Below are positions 17,525 through 27,099 of a DNA stretch of 52,919 nucleotides, piece after piece. The position numbers and the translations under genes are program-made. This DNA is from Enterococcus ratti (lineage in GTDB: Bacteria > Bacillota > Bacilli > Lactobacillales > Enterococcaceae): positions 1 through 52,919 of the forward strand of contig NZ_JXLB01000016.1 in assembly GCF_001886195.1 (NCBI RefSeq), read 5' to 3'. The first letter of the stretch is position 1. Every line of letters begins with the position of its first letter. Under the pieces are notes generated by a model. That model worked only from the letters and a program-made list of their open reading frames with translations, searched no databases and was not told where the DNA came from.

Positions 17525-17675
17525 AAAACTAAATAGGATTTGTTAGGTGAGGCTCCTGTACAAACACAGGCTACTGCCCAAAAACGTCGAGAGACGCCAA
17601 TGGGTAGAACAGGAATTGTCGAGATAAGGCTTTTCATAAGGTAGCTAAAAGCAAGTCATTGCTTTTTACGTTGTA
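17525..17675 (+). ncRNA. M-box (ykoK leader) magnesium riboswitch
   Basis: The conserved M-box blocks are present in order: TTAGGTGAGGCTCCTGTAC, CTACTGCCCAAAA, GACGCCAATGGGT, ACAGGAATTGTCGAGATAAG. The element precedes a Mg2+-transporting P-type ATPase, its classical target. High Mg2+ should stabilise the aptamer and favour the downstream terminator. The boundaries are approximate. The 17365-17524 stretch before it must contain the promoter, which I could not pin down. Confidence 0.93.
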
Positions 17676-17679
17676 CAGT

Positions 17680-17761
17680 GTCAAAACTCAACGATGAGAT
17701 CAACGAAGCTTTTTATATATTTTTTCGACCTTTCGTTGAGTTTTGACGAAAGGTCTTTTTT
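17680..17761 (+). terminator. Terminator with mutually exclusive antiterminator (M-box expression platform)
   Basis: GACCTTTCG (17727-17735) pairs with CGAAAGGTC (17747-17755) before six T residues. Alternatively, 17680-17694 is perfectly complementary over 15 nt to 17733-17747, which would break the terminator. This is a textbook transcription-attenuation switch for the riboswitch. Confidence 0.88.
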
Positions 17762-17858
17762 GCCTTTACAAATTAAAAAAGGGGGTGTAGGTCTTTTGGG
17801 AAGTTGATGCTAAAAATGAAAAAAGCAAATAATCGTCAGATAAAGGAGATGAGAACAA

Positions 17859-17972
17859 ATGGATGACAGTCCTGCGGAGAAAAAAAGCGAGAGAAATTGC
17901 TGGTTGGTTGAGGCTATTATCTATCTGTTTTCAGCGCCTTTAAGAACCACTCTTTCTTCATCGCTTGAGTAA
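17859..17972 (+). CDS. Possible 37-residue small protein between M-box and mgtA
   Basis: AAAGGAG lies about 10 nt before ATG 17859, and the frame runs 37 codons to TAA. The product starts MDDSPAEKKSERNCW and continues with a moderately hydrophobic stretch (about residues 15-28, WLVEAIIYLFSAP). It is downstream of the riboswitch terminator and ends 65 nt before mgtA, so it would be made only when Mg2+ is low. I do not recognise a family. Alternatives are a leader peptide, a small membrane partner of MgtA, or a chance ORF. Confidence 0.4.
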   Translation: MDDSPAEKKSERNCWLVEAIIYLFSAPLRTTLSSSLE

Positions 17973-18037
17973 CTAAAATATTTCCTAGGTAAAAATAGCT
18001 GTTGCTTGTTTTTACTGAGGTAAAGGAGAAAATTGAG

Positions 18038-20686
18038 ATGGAAAAAAAGAGAGTGATAAGGAAAAGTTATGTTGCTTTTTCAGAAATGAATAAACAAGAA
18101 TTATTTGCCTTTTTTCATTCAACGAATCAGGGAATGAACGAAGCAAAGATTGAAGAATCAAGAGAAAAATATGGTGAAAATTCAATTTCTTATGGGAAAA
18201 AATCTCCTTTTTTCTTAGAAGTTTTGAAAGCTTATGTTACGCCTTTTACACTTGTATTGATTGCTTTAGGTGTGATTTCATTCATTACCGAATATTTATT
18301 ACCCGTTCCAAAAGATAAAGACCTTTTTGGTGTAATCATTATTTTTTCAATGGTGCTTGTCAGTGGAACAATGACGCTCGTTCAATCGGTTCGTTCAAAT
18401 CAAGCTGCGGAAAAATTAAAGTCTTTAGTGAAGGTTACAGCAGCTGTCAAACGCAATGGAAGTTATATTGAAATTCCGATGGAAGAAATCGTTTGCGGCG
18501 ATTTGGTGCGTTTATCCGCTGGAGATATGATTCCAGCAGATATGCGATTGTTGTCAACTAAAGATTTGTTTATTTCACAAGCAGCATTAACTGGAGAAAG
18601 CTATCCGGTCGAAAAGCAAGCAAATATTCATAAAAATGCGTCATTTAGTGAAGCAAGTGATGAAAATATTGCTTTTATGGGAAGCAATGTAATTAGTGGA
18701 AGTGCAAAAGGCATTGTCCTGTCAGTAGGTAAACAGACGATGTTTGGACACGTAGCTCAAATATTATCTGAAAAGCCCGTTCAATCAAGTTTTGAAATGG
18801 GTATTTCCAAAACTTCCATGTTATTGATTAAATTTATGGCTTTAATGGCCCCAACGGTTATTGTTATTAATGGGTTTACGAAAGGCAACTGGCTACAAGC
18901 TTTCTTATTTGGATTATCCGTAGCTGTTGGGTTAACCCCTGAAATGTTACCGATGATTGTTACAACGAATTTAGTTAAAGGTGCCAGTAAAATGGCGAAA
19001 AAAGGAACTGTTATCAAAAATTTAAACGCCATCCAAAACTTTGGTGCAATTGATGTATTATGTACAGATAAAACCGGTACACTTACACAAGATAAAATTA
19101 TTTTAGAATACCATCTAAACTGTGCAGGAAAAGAAGATGATCGTGTTTTGCGTCATGCTTATTTAAATAGTTACTATCAAACAGGATTAAAAAATTTGTT
19201 AGACGTGGCAATCATTACTGAAGCCGAGCAAACATTAGCCACAGACGAAAGTAAGTATTGTAAAGTGGATGAAATTCCTTTTGATTTTGAACGCCGCCGC
19301 ATGAGTGTTGTCGTAGAAGATGTGGCTGGTAAAACACAAATGATCACAAAAGGTGCCATCGAAGAAATGTTGAGCATTTCTAATTATATTGACCTTGAAG
19401 GTGTCGTTAACCCTTTAACAAACGAAAAAAGAGCCTACGTACTTGCAAAAGTAAAGGAATTAAATGAAGAAGGGATGCGCGTCATTGGTGTTGCTCAAAA
19501 AACAAATCCGAGTGTGGTTGGGGAATTTTCAATAAAAGATGAGTCTGACATGGTATTGATTGGTTATCTTGCTTTTCTTGATCCCCCAAAAGCCACCACA
19601 AAACAAGCATTGAATGCATTGAAAGATCATGGAGTTGCAGTAAAAGTTTTAACTGGTGATAATGAGTCAGTCACTCGCTGTGTCTGTCGTCAAGTAGGTA
19701 TAGAAATTAACGAATTGATTACGGGCGAAAAGATTTCCAAAATGGATGATCATACGTTGTCACAAGTAGTTGAAGATCATGAAGTATTTGTGAAATTAAA
19801 TCCTCAACAAAAAGCACGGTTAACAACCGCTTTACGTCAAAATGGACATACCGTAGGATTTTTAGGTGATGGAATTAATGATGCACCAGCAATGAAAGTA
19901 GCAGACATTGGTATTTCTGTAGATACAGCAGTAGATATTGCGAAAGAATCAGCAGATGTCATTTTATTAGAAAAAGATTTAATGATTTTAGAAAAGGGAA
20001 TTTTATCGGGACGAGAAACTTTTGGTAACATTATGAAATATATTAAAGCGACGGCAAGTTCCAACTTTGGGAACATGTTTTCTGTATTAGCTGCTAGTAT
20101 CTTTTTACCCTTTTTGCCAATGCTACCTTTGCAAATTTTATTTTTGAATTTGATTTATGATGTTTCCTGCTTGTCACTTCCATGGGATAAAATGGACAAA
20201 GAGTACCTAAATGAACCTAAAAAATGGGAAGCTTCAAGTATTGGACGTTTTATGATTTACTTTGGTCCAACAAGCTCCATTTTTGACGTCACCACATATT
20301 TATTGATGTATTTTGTTATTTGCCCGGCGGTAGTTGGTGGCAGCTTCCATACACTAGACACCAAACAGCAAATAGTTTTTATTTCATTGTTTCATGCAGG
20401 CTGGGTTGTGGAATCACTATGGTCACAAACGTTGGTTTTACATGCTTTACGGACTCCAAAGATTCCATTTCTCCAAAGTCATGCAACGTTTACTATGTTT
20501 ATTGTTACGACATTAGGGATAGTAGTTGGTTCAGTTTTACCATTCACAGGTTTTGGATTAGAGTTAGGCTTGATGCCATTACCGGGAGAGTATTGGATGT
20601 GGTTAGTTGTTACAATCTTAGCTTACTTAACATTAGTAACCATAGTCAAAAAATTCTATGTCAAAAAATTTGGCACTTTATTGTAA
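18038..20686 (+). CDS. mgtA: Magnesium-translocating P-type ATPase
   Basis: Membrane pump of the P3B class that imports Mg2+. At 882 residues it is full length. Visible landmarks are TGES in the actuator domain, PEMLPMIV in transmembrane helix 4 (diagnostic for MgtA), the phosphorylated Asp344 in DKTGTLTQD and the hinge GDGINDAPA near residue 611. ATG 18038 is chosen because AAAGGAG lies about 9 nt before it; an in-frame TTG at 18002 has no site. Expression is controlled by the upstream M-box. A strong terminator follows at 20728. Confidence 0.95.
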   Translation: MEKKRVIRKSYVAFSEMNKQELFAFFHSTNQGMNEAKIEESREKYGENSISYGKKSPFFLEVLKAYVTPFTLVLIALGVISFITEYLLPVPKDKDLFGVIIIFSMVLVSGTMTLVQSVRSNQAAEKLKSLVKVTAAVKRNGSYIEIPMEEIVCGDLVRLSAGDMIPADMRLLSTKDLFISQAALTGESYPVEKQANIHKNASFSEASDENIAFMGSNVISGSAKGIVLSVGKQTMFGHVAQILSEKPVQSSFEMGISKTSMLLIKFMALMAPTVIVINGFTKGNWLQAFLFGLSVAVGLTPEMLPMIVTTNLVKGASKMAKKGTVIKNLNAIQNFGAIDVLCTDKTGTLTQDKIILEYHLNCAGKEDDRVLRHAYLNSYYQTGLKNLLDVAIITEAEQTLATDESKYCKVDEIPFDFERRRMSVVVEDVAGKTQMITKGAIEEMLSISNYIDLEGVVNPLTNEKRAYVLAKVKELNEEGMRVIGVAQKTNPSVVGEFSIKDESDMVLIGYLAFLDPPKATTKQALNALKDHGVAVKVLTGDNESVTRCVCRQVGIEINELITGEKISKMDDHTLSQVVEDHEVFVKLNPQQKARLTTALRQNGHTVGFLGDGINDAPAMKVADIGISVDTAVDIAKESADVILLEKDLMILEKGILSGRETFGNIMKYIKATASSNFGNMFSVLAASIFLPFLPMLPLQILFLNLIYDVSCLSLPWDKMDKEYLNEPKKWEASSIGRFMIYFGPTSSIFDVTTYLLMYFVICPAVVGGSFHTLDTKQQIVFISLFHAGWVVESLWSQTLVLHALRTPKIPFLQSHATFTMFIVTTLGIVVGSVLPFTGFGLELGLMPLPGEYWMWLVVTILAYLTLVTIVKKFYVKKFGTLL

Positions 20687-20727
20687 AAATAAAAGCAAGA
20701 TATGCAATAGTCCTAGTTTAAACAGCT

Positions 20728-20775
20728 AATAAGACTGATTTTGAGGTGTAAGATCAAAGTCAGTCTTATTTTTAT
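20728..20775 (+). terminator. Terminator after mgtA
   Basis: A 17-bp stem (20728-20744 with 20754-20770, one G-U pair), 9-nt loop and T-rich tail. Nothing else is seen in 20776-21000. Confidence 0.85.
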
Positions 20776-21000
20776 TCTAGAAACTTTTCTGCTTGTTTTT
20801 CGTCAGATTAATTTTACGTGAAAGAGTAGTTTTTGTGTACTTAAAGATAGATGAGTGGAACAATCATTTATTTTTTCTTTAATTATTTTCCTGATTTTTT
20901 TCATTTTTAACACGATCATTTTTTATGGCTATGATTGTATGAAATTATAAAGAAACATGTTAAACTGGTGATATTGTTTTCTGAAAGGATTAGTGAAAGA

Positions 21001-21669
21001 ATGAAAGGCGCAATATTTGATTTAGATGGCCTATTAGTGGATACAGAAAAAGTGTATCGTGATGGCTGGTTATGGGGATTTAAACATTATGGCATAGAAA
21101 TTCCTAAAGAAATTGTTGATACTTGGGGTGGAAAAAATTGGAAACAAAGTTTTGACATTTTAGTAAAAGCAGCAGGAAGCCCAGAAAAAGTACAAGCAGT
21201 ACGAGCAAGACGGGAAGAATATTTTTATCAACAATTACGTGACGGTGTTATTCATTTAAAACCTTATGCGACAGAAACGTTGACTGAATTAAAAGACCGA
21301 AAGATCAAGCTTGGCTTAGCTACGACGACTGTGACGAAACGAGCAACCGATATTTTGGAACAATTTAGCTTAACAGCGCTTTTTGATACGATGACTTTTG
21401 GGGATGAAGTCACAGAAAATAAACCTTCTCCAATCCCTTATTTAACGGCATTAGAAAGAACTAAATTGACGGCTTCAGAAGCATTTGCAGTAGAAGATTC
21501 TTTAGTAGGGGCGACGTCTGCTTCACGAGCGGGCATGGGGGTGGTCTTGGTTCCAGATACAAGCTTTCAACGAAATTATACAGACAAAGAAAAAGCAGCG
21601 TTGAACTTGCTGGCTGAAGGCAAAGATTTACGAGTCGTTATCCGAATGCTTCAAACAGTAAGAGAATAA
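21001..21669 (+). CDS. HAD-IA family sugar-phosphatase/phosphoglucomutase-like protein
   Basis: 222 residues with the HAD motifs in order: nucleophile DLDGLLVDTE at the N-terminus, motif II TTTVTKRA, and the Lys/Asp region with GDEVTENKPSPIPYL and AVEDSLVGATSA. The alpha-helical cap resembles beta-phosphoglucomutase and 2-deoxyglucose-6-phosphatase groups. ATG 21001 has AAAGGA at a suitable distance; an in-frame ATG at 20935 lacks one. It is monocistronic, and the substrate is not predictable. Codon use is like its neighbours. Confidence 0.85.
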   Translation: MKGAIFDLDGLLVDTEKVYRDGWLWGFKHYGIEIPKEIVDTWGGKNWKQSFDILVKAAGSPEKVQAVRARREEYFYQQLRDGVIHLKPYATETLTELKDRKIKLGLATTTVTKRATDILEQFSLTALFDTMTFGDEVTENKPSPIPYLTALERTKLTASEAFAVEDSLVGATSASRAGMGVVLVPDTSFQRNYTDKEKAALNLLAEGKDLRVVIRMLQTVRE

Positions 21670-22257
21670 ATTGATTTTTCTTTTATTTCTCTTAGTTTTC
21701 ATTAGTGGAATTTAAGCGTTTAAAATAATGTATTGGTGAAATAACTGTAATTTTTTTACCTTCAATCATCTGATAAAAATGAACAGATTGTATGTCGTGG
21801 GTTTAATTAAAAAAGCAATACAAGAATGGTATTTGAAGTTGGATATACTCTCAAACGATTTTGCTTGGAAAAAGTATGACAGGGGTTCTAAAAATATTTT
21901 ACGTAAGTGCTTAGTGTTTACCAAAAAATAGTTCAAAAATTAAATAACAAAAACTCTGTGTCGATAGATTTTACACAGAGTTTTTTCTAATTTGGAGAAA
22001 AACGTCCTAAAAAATCAATTGCGAGTACTAAATCTGTCAGATTTATTCAATTTTATGTTAATGCTCTTTAAAAAAATGCTAGTTAGCGAGTATTTGAACG
22101 AATGATAATTAAAGAAAGTAGAGTAAATACTTGATTTGAACAAGAGTTGTCATTAAATAGTATACTTTTTTAATTCAACCAAGAAAAAAGACTGTCTTAA
22201 ATAATTTTACGAACAAACATAAAATGAAACCGCAAACAATTAATGGGAGGGAAAAAA
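21670..22257. other. Intergenic region upstream of the sorbitol operon
   Basis: It contains a good terminator at 21948-21987 and, at 22225-22238, TGAAACCGCAAACA, which matches the cre consensus at 12 of 14 positions and could place the sorbitol operon under CcpA. A 50-codon frame at 21779-21931 has no ribosome site and I do not call it. Confidence 0.4.
21948..21987 (+). terminator. Rho-independent terminator
   Basis: An 11-bp stem (21951-21961 with 21973-21983), 11-nt loop and T-run. It lies 280 nt past the HAD gene, and no nearer terminator for that gene is seen. Confidence 0.7.
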
Positions 22258-23058
22258 ATGACAGATTGGTTAGGATTAAATGGAAAAGTAGTAATTGTTA
22301 CAGGAGGTTCTTCAGGTATTGGTAGAAGTATCGTCGAGCGTTTATTAGAACAAAAAGTTTATGTTGCCAATTTTGATATTTCTGATTCAGAAATGAAACA
22401 TCAAAATTTATTCTTTGTGAAAGTAGACGTTATTTCAAGAAAAGAAGTAGAAGTTGGTGTTTCAAAAGTGATTGAACATTTTGGTACAGTCGATGGTCTA
22501 GTAAATAATGCGGGAATCAATATACCACGTTTACTCGTTGACAAAAAACATCCTTACGGTCCTTATGAATTGTCAGACGATGTTTTCGATAAAATAATTG
22601 CGATTAATCAAAAAGGATTGTATTTAATGAGTCAAACAGTAGGTCGTATTCTTGTACAAAAACAAGCAGGAGTCATTGTAAACATGTCTTCAGAAGCTGG
22701 ATTAGAAGGCTCAGAAGGTCAAAGTGCTTATGCAGCAACGAAAGCGGCAGTAAATAGTTATACTCGTTCATGGGCTAAAGAGTTAGGTAAATCGAACGTT
22801 CGCGTGGTCGGTATTGCTCCGGGAATCATGGAAGAAACAGGATTACGAACAGTCGCTTATGAAGAAGCTTTAGCATACACGCGTGGCATTTCTGTTGAGC
22901 AATTATGTGCAGGTTACTCAAAAACAAGCACCATTCCATTAGGACGAAGTGGAAAGCTTTATGAAGTTGCTGATTTAGTATGCTATTATTTATCAGGCCG
23001 TTCTAGCTATATTACAGGCATTACTACAAACGTAGCTGGAGGAAAAACAAGAGGATAG
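22258..23058 (+). CDS. srlD: Sorbitol-6-phosphate 2-dehydrogenase (SDR family)
   Basis: NAD-dependent enzyme that oxidises sorbitol-6-phosphate to fructose-6-phosphate. It has the Rossmann motif TGGSSGIG near residue 15, NNAG, the catalytic Ser of NMSSEAG and the YAATK active-site motif, with 266 residues in all. GGGAGGG sits 5 nt before ATG 22258. It is the first gene of a tight operon with GutR, GutM and the glucitol PTS, which fixes the substrate as a hexitol phosphate, most probably sorbitol. A related mannitol-independent dehydrogenase is unlikely given the SrlE-type EIIB downstream. Confidence 0.92.
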   Translation: MTDWLGLNGKVVIVTGGSSGIGRSIVERLLEQKVYVANFDISDSEMKHQNLFFVKVDVISRKEVEVGVSKVIEHFGTVDGLVNNAGINIPRLLVDKKHPYGPYELSDDVFDKIIAINQKGLYLMSQTVGRILVQKQAGVIVNMSSEAGLEGSEGQSAYAATKAAVNSYTRSWAKELGKSNVRVVGIAPGIMEETGLRTVAYEEALAYTRGISVEQLCAGYSKTSTIPLGRSGKLYEVADLVCYYLSGRSSYITGITTNVAGGKTRG

Positions 23059-23073
23059 AGGTGGGAAAACTAA

Positions 23074-24936
23074 ATGACGCTAGTAAATAGATGGTACCAA
23101 GTATTAAAATTACTAGTTGATCACAAAGAAATGAATTTACAGGATTTACAAGAGAAGTTGATAGCAAGTCCTCAAACGGTTCGTAAAAGTATTGATACGT
23201 TAAATGACGAATTAATAGGGATTGCAAAAATTATTCAAAAAGAAAGTCTATTTCAATTAGAAATACGTGATTTTGAAGAATTTGAAATAGTTCTATCAGG
23301 ACGTTTGAAAAAAGAAGCCGATTTTAATTCATCAAGTAAACGTGTTTCTTACATTATCAAACGTTTGATAGAAGCAGACCATTTTATTTCAACTTATGAT
23401 CTCTCAGAAGAATTAGCCGTTAGTCGTGGTACAGTAAATAAAGATATTAAAAGGATGAAGGAATTAGTTCGACCATGGCAGGTGTCAGTCATAGGAAGAC
23501 CCAATCGTGGGATTTATTTAAAAGGAAAAGAATTTGATTTACGATTATTGCATGTGAATGAGGTTCAAGAATATTTTGAAGAAGAGTTTCTTCAAGAAAC
23601 GACTAAGCAAGTGATTCAAAAAGTAATCAAAGAAACGAAGCTGGCTAAACAAGACAGTTTTTTGTTGCCAAGAGTCATTTCAATCGTGTTACAGCGAGTG
23701 TTAGCTGGTCAAATGTTGACAGAATTGCCAAGAGAGTATGTGGATTATGTGAGTAAGAATGAGTACATTGAAGAATTAATGTATCATTTGGAAATCACTT
23801 ATAACGTCACGCTAAGTCATTGGGAACGTTCGTTTATCAGTTTTCCTTTCAATGTTAATACCAATCATGTACGAAATACTTTATTAACAGATGATCAACT
23901 TTTATATGACTATTTCCAAAAAATGATGATGAAAATTCATCGTTATGTAGTGGTTGAATTGGATGAAGCGTTCTTATTTTCAGAAATGAAAGAACATTTG
24001 ATGAACGTGATGAACCGTTTGATTTTTCATGTTGAATGTCACGATTTATTTTATGGTGAAATTGAGCGTCACTATCCTTTTGCCTATGAGTTAGCAAAAA
24101 TTAGTTTACAAGAGCTCGGCAGATTGCTACATCGAACTGTTCCATCAGTAGAATACGGCTATCTTGCTCTTTATTTTGAGTTAGCGTTAAGAGGAAATTA
24201 TGAAGCGGGTACCAAAAAAGAAATTGCTGTTATTTGCAGCACCGGTCACGGAACGGCGTTAATGATTCAACGGCAATTAGAAAAAGTACTTGGAGCCAAC
24301 GTGCAGATTTCACATTTTTCTGAAGAAGAATGTGAAAAAAAAGATTTAAATCAATATTTTGCTGTTTTTACTACTATTCCTTTAAAAAATATTCGCCCGC
24401 AAACACCTATTATCCACATGACCAATTTATTTAATGACGCATGGTTAAGAAATGAATGGAAAAGAGTAAAAGAAATTCGTTCGATTGAATCTAAAAATGT
24501 TCAAATGACGTATCAGTTATTGGATAGAAAAGAAGAATATCACACAAATATTCAGAAAATGATTACAAAGTTGGAGAAAGAAAAGTTAGTAGATTCGACT
24601 TTTGCTCGGCGAATTTTTGCTAGGGAAGATCAACAAACAACGATTTTTGAATCAGGAATTGCTTTTCCGCATGCAGTCAATCGAGCATTAACGACGATTA
24701 TTTTATCAATTGGTGTTTTTGAAGAATCATTAAATACTTCAAAAGGAAAAGTTGATGTTGTTTTACTATTGGGGATTCCAGAAAAATTATCTCATGCTGT
24801 AGAAGCAGAGTTATTGCACTTATACGATCGTTTATTCACTATCGCAGGTGATGAAAACTTGTGTCTTGAGTTACGTAAACAAAAAGATATCTTGGCAGTG
24901 AAAGAATGGATGCAAAGAAAGGGGGTTATCACATGA
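23074..24936 (+). CDS. gutR: BglG/MtlR-type PRD regulator of the sorbitol operon
   Basis: A 620-residue multidomain activator: two N-terminal helix-turn-helix segments (about residues 5-130, including VSRGTVNKDIKRMK), two PRD domains (about 180-380), and a GatB-like EIIB domain with Cys388 in CSTGHGTALMIQ. An EIIA domain at the C-terminus has His533 in GIAFPHAVNR. Phosphorylation of these by the PTS would set activity according to sugar supply. It starts 15 nt after srlD and its stop codon overlaps the start of gutM. The domain order marks it as a DNA-binding activator rather than an RNA antiterminator. Confidence 0.92.
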   Translation: MTLVNRWYQVLKLLVDHKEMNLQDLQEKLIASPQTVRKSIDTLNDELIGIAKIIQKESLFQLEIRDFEEFEIVLSGRLKKEADFNSSSKRVSYIIKRLIEADHFISTYDLSEELAVSRGTVNKDIKRMKELVRPWQVSVIGRPNRGIYLKGKEFDLRLLHVNEVQEYFEEEFLQETTKQVIQKVIKETKLAKQDSFLLPRVISIVLQRVLAGQMLTELPREYVDYVSKNEYIEELMYHLEITYNVTLSHWERSFISFPFNVNTNHVRNTLLTDDQLLYDYFQKMMMKIHRYVVVELDEAFLFSEMKEHLMNVMNRLIFHVECHDLFYGEIERHYPFAYELAKISLQELGRLLHRTVPSVEYGYLALYFELALRGNYEAGTKKEIAVICSTGHGTALMIQRQLEKVLGANVQISHFSEEECEKKDLNQYFAVFTTIPLKNIRPQTPIIHMTNLFNDAWLRNEWKRVKEIRSIESKNVQMTYQLLDRKEEYHTNIQKMITKLEKEKLVDSTFARRIFAREDQQTTIFESGIAFPHAVNRALTTIILSIGVFEESLNTSKGKVDVVLLLGIPEKLSHAVEAELLHLYDRLFTIAGDENLCLELRKQKDILAVKEWMQRKGVIT

Positions 24937-25418
24937 ATAGTATCTATATTTTTGGTTTGCTATTTTTGACGGCGTATTTCGTGCAAGTAGCAATGGGAAT
25001 AAAACAAATGAAACATTTTAATCAACACTATCAAGAACTTCGGAAACTGGGAAAAGTAGCAATTGGTCGCCGAGCAGGTAAAGTCAAAGCTGGAACAATT
25101 TTTTTGTTTGCAGTTGATCCAAAGGGAAGTATTTTAGCGGCTAGAAAAATGCAAGGAGTGACCGTTTTAGCTAAATTCCATTCTTTACCACAATATGTCG
25201 GTGAAGACATTCATTACATGGATCATTACCATCCACTCGTACGTCAAGAAAACAAATTAACGCAGCAAGCGATAGAAAATGCTCGGGAAGTATACTTATG
25301 CGTAGGGCGAGGAGATGATCAAGAATTTCAATCCTTTACGTGGATAAGCAGTTTAAAAATTCAATTACAATTATGGAAAAATAAAGTACGATCAAAATTG
25401 AAAGGAAGTGCAGAGTAA
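24933..25418 (+). CDS. gutM: GutM, glucitol operon activator protein
   Basis: 161 residues with one N-terminal hydrophobic helix (about 4-20), then a basic segment (GRRAGKVKAGTIFLFAVD) typical of GutM. Family members assist expression of sorbitol genes; the mechanism is poorly known. AAAGGGGG lies 7 nt before ATG 24933. The start overlaps the gutR stop by 4 nt (ATGA), and the stop overlaps the next start (TAATG), showing translational coupling through the operon. Confidence 0.9.
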   Translation: MNSIYIFGLLFLTAYFVQVAMGIKQMKHFNQHYQELRKLGKVAIGRRAGKVKAGTIFLFAVDPKGSILAARKMQGVTVLAKFHSLPQYVGEDIHYMDHYHPLVRQENKLTQQAIENAREVYLCVGRGDDQEFQSFTWISSLKIQLQLWKNKVRSKLKGSAE

Positions 25419-25966
25419 TGTCTTACATTACAAAATTTGCTGAAGGATTTATGAATCTATTTCAGACGGGAGCATCGACATTTATTTCTTGGATGACGGG
25501 AATCGTTCCGGTTGTTTTAATGTTAATGGTAGCGATGAATACCCTAATTGCTTTTTTAGGAGAAGAAAGAGTAACTAGCGTAGCTAAAATTTCTGCCAAA
25601 AATCCTATTACGCGTTATTTAGTTCTTCCCTTTTTATCGGCATTTATGTTAGGAAATCCGATGTCTTTCACCATGGCTCGTTTTTTACCGGAGTACTATA
25701 AACCAAGTTATTACGCCGCACAAGCACAGTTTTGCCATACAAGCAACGGTGTATTTCCGCACATTAATCCCGGAGAATTATTTGTCTGGTTAGGAATTGC
25801 ACAAGGCATCGATACATTAGGCTTAAATTCAATGGATTTAGCAGTTCGTTACATGTTTGTAGGTCTTTTAATGAACTTTATTGGTGGTTGGGTTACTGAT
25901 TTCACTACTGCTTATGTTTGTAAGCAACAAGGAATCACGCTTAGTAAAACAGTCGTCATGGATTGA
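25418..25966 (+). CDS. srlA: PTS glucitol/sorbitol EIIC component
   Basis: A 182-residue membrane permease subunit with at least four hydrophobic helices and the conserved run NPMSFTMARFLPEYYKPSYY, followed by FCHTSNGVFPHINPGELFVW, the signature of glucitol EIIC. Its start codon shares a base with the gutM stop. A 115-nt gap without a gene separates it from the EIIB gene, unlike the tight spacing elsewhere in the operon. Confidence 0.93.
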   Translation: MSYITKFAEGFMNLFQTGASTFISWMTGIVPVVLMLMVAMNTLIAFLGEERVTSVAKISAKNPITRYLVLPFLSAFMLGNPMSFTMARFLPEYYKPSYYAAQAQFCHTSNGVFPHINPGELFVWLGIAQGIDTLGLNSMDLAVRYMFVGLLMNFIGGWVTDFTTAYVCKQQGITLSKTVVMD

Positions 25967-26081
25967 GAAAAAGTCCTTGAAACGACGATCACTCGTCCAA
26001 TGTTACTCCATTATATAAAAATAGCGACTAAATAAAACGGAAGAGCTTATAAGTAATCTAAATGTACAAGGAGAAAATGAG

Positions 26082-27077
26082 ATGGCATATAACAGTATCA
26101 AGGTAGTAAAGGGAAATGGTGGTTATGGTGGTCCTTTAATTATTACTCCGACAGAAGAAAAACATAAATTTATTTTCGTTACCGGTGGTGGAGAAAAACC
26201 GGCAATTGTAGATAAAATTGTTGAGTTAACGGGTATGGAAGCCGTAAATGGATTTAAAACTTCTATTCCAGATAATGAAATTGCATTAGCTATTATTGAT
26301 TGTGGCGGTACGCTTCGTTGTGGTATTTATCCTAAAAAAGGCATTCCTACAATTAATATAGTCCCCACAGGCAAAAGTGGTCCACTGGCTCAATATATTA
26401 ATGAAACAATTTATGTTTCGGCGGTTGGTTCAGCACAAATTACACTTGCTTCTGAAGGATCTTTTGCAATTGCAAAAGATTCCATAAGCAAAAAAGCTGA
26501 ATTTAAATATGATACCAGTAAAAAAATTACAGAACAAAAAGCGGAACAGCAAAATTTTATTGCTAAAATTGGAATGGGTGCAGGAAAAGTAGTAGCTACA
26601 TTTAATCAATCTGCAAGAGAAGGCGTTCAGACGATGATTCATACAGTTATTCCTTTTATGGCATTTGTTTCGTTATTGATTGGTGTGATTCAAGGCTCAG
26701 GAATAGGTAAATTTTTTGCCCATGTCATGGCACCACTCGCAGGGAATATTATCGGGTTAACAATTATTGGTTTTGTTTGTTCACTTCCGTTTTTATCACC
26801 TTTATTGGGGCCCGGCGCAGTAATTAGCCAAGTGATTGGGGCGTTAATTGGGGTGGAAATTGGCAAAGGAAATATCCCACCACAATTGGCTTTACCTGCA
26901 TTATTTGCTATTAATACCCAAAATGCTTGCGATTTTATTCCCGTAGGACTTGGGCTAGAAGAAGCAAAATCAGAAACGGTTGAAGTGGGGGTACCATCTG
27001 TGTTGTATTCACGTTTTTTAAATGGAGTACCTCGTGTGTTGGTTGCTTGGCTTGCAAGTTTTGGCTTGTATAGTTAA
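26082..27077 (+). CDS. srlE: PTS glucitol/sorbitol EIIB component with C-terminal membrane domain
   Basis: 331 residues. The N-terminal cytoplasmic EIIB domain carries GNGGYGGPL and the phosphorylated Cys in [14 protein letters not shown] (about residue 87). After a linker, residues about 180-331 form a membrane domain with [19 protein letters not shown], which works with SrlA as the split translocator. AAGGAG precedes ATG 26082. The length and sequence follow the enterobacterial SrlE closely. Confidence 0.94.
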   Translation: MAYNSIKVVKGNGGYGGPLIITPTEEKHKFIFVTGGGEKPAIVDKIVELTGMEAVNGFKTSIPDNEIALAIIDCGGTLRCGIYPKKGIPTINIVPTGKSGPLAQYINETIYVSAVGSAQITLASEGSFAIAKDSISKKAEFKYDTSKKITEQKAEQQNFIAKIGMGAGKVVATFNQSAREGVQTMIHTVIPFMAFVSLLIGVIQGSGIGKFFAHVMAPLAGNIIGLTIIGFVCSLPFLSPLLGPGAVISQVIGALIGVEIGKGNIPPQLALPALFAINTQNACDFIPVGLGLEEAKSETVEVGVPSVLYSRFLNGVPRVLVAWLASFGLYS

Positions 27078-27099
27078 ATTATCTGTTGGAGGATGAAAA

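Noticed and set aside
17452-17637. Minus-strand open frame over the M-box
   Set aside because: It lies entirely on the antisense of the riboswitch and has no ribosome site.
21779-21931. 50-codon open frame with ATG (MNRLYVVGLIKK...) before the sorbitol operon
   Set aside because: No ribosome binding site, no recognisable motif, and it ends before a terminator that fits the upstream transcript.
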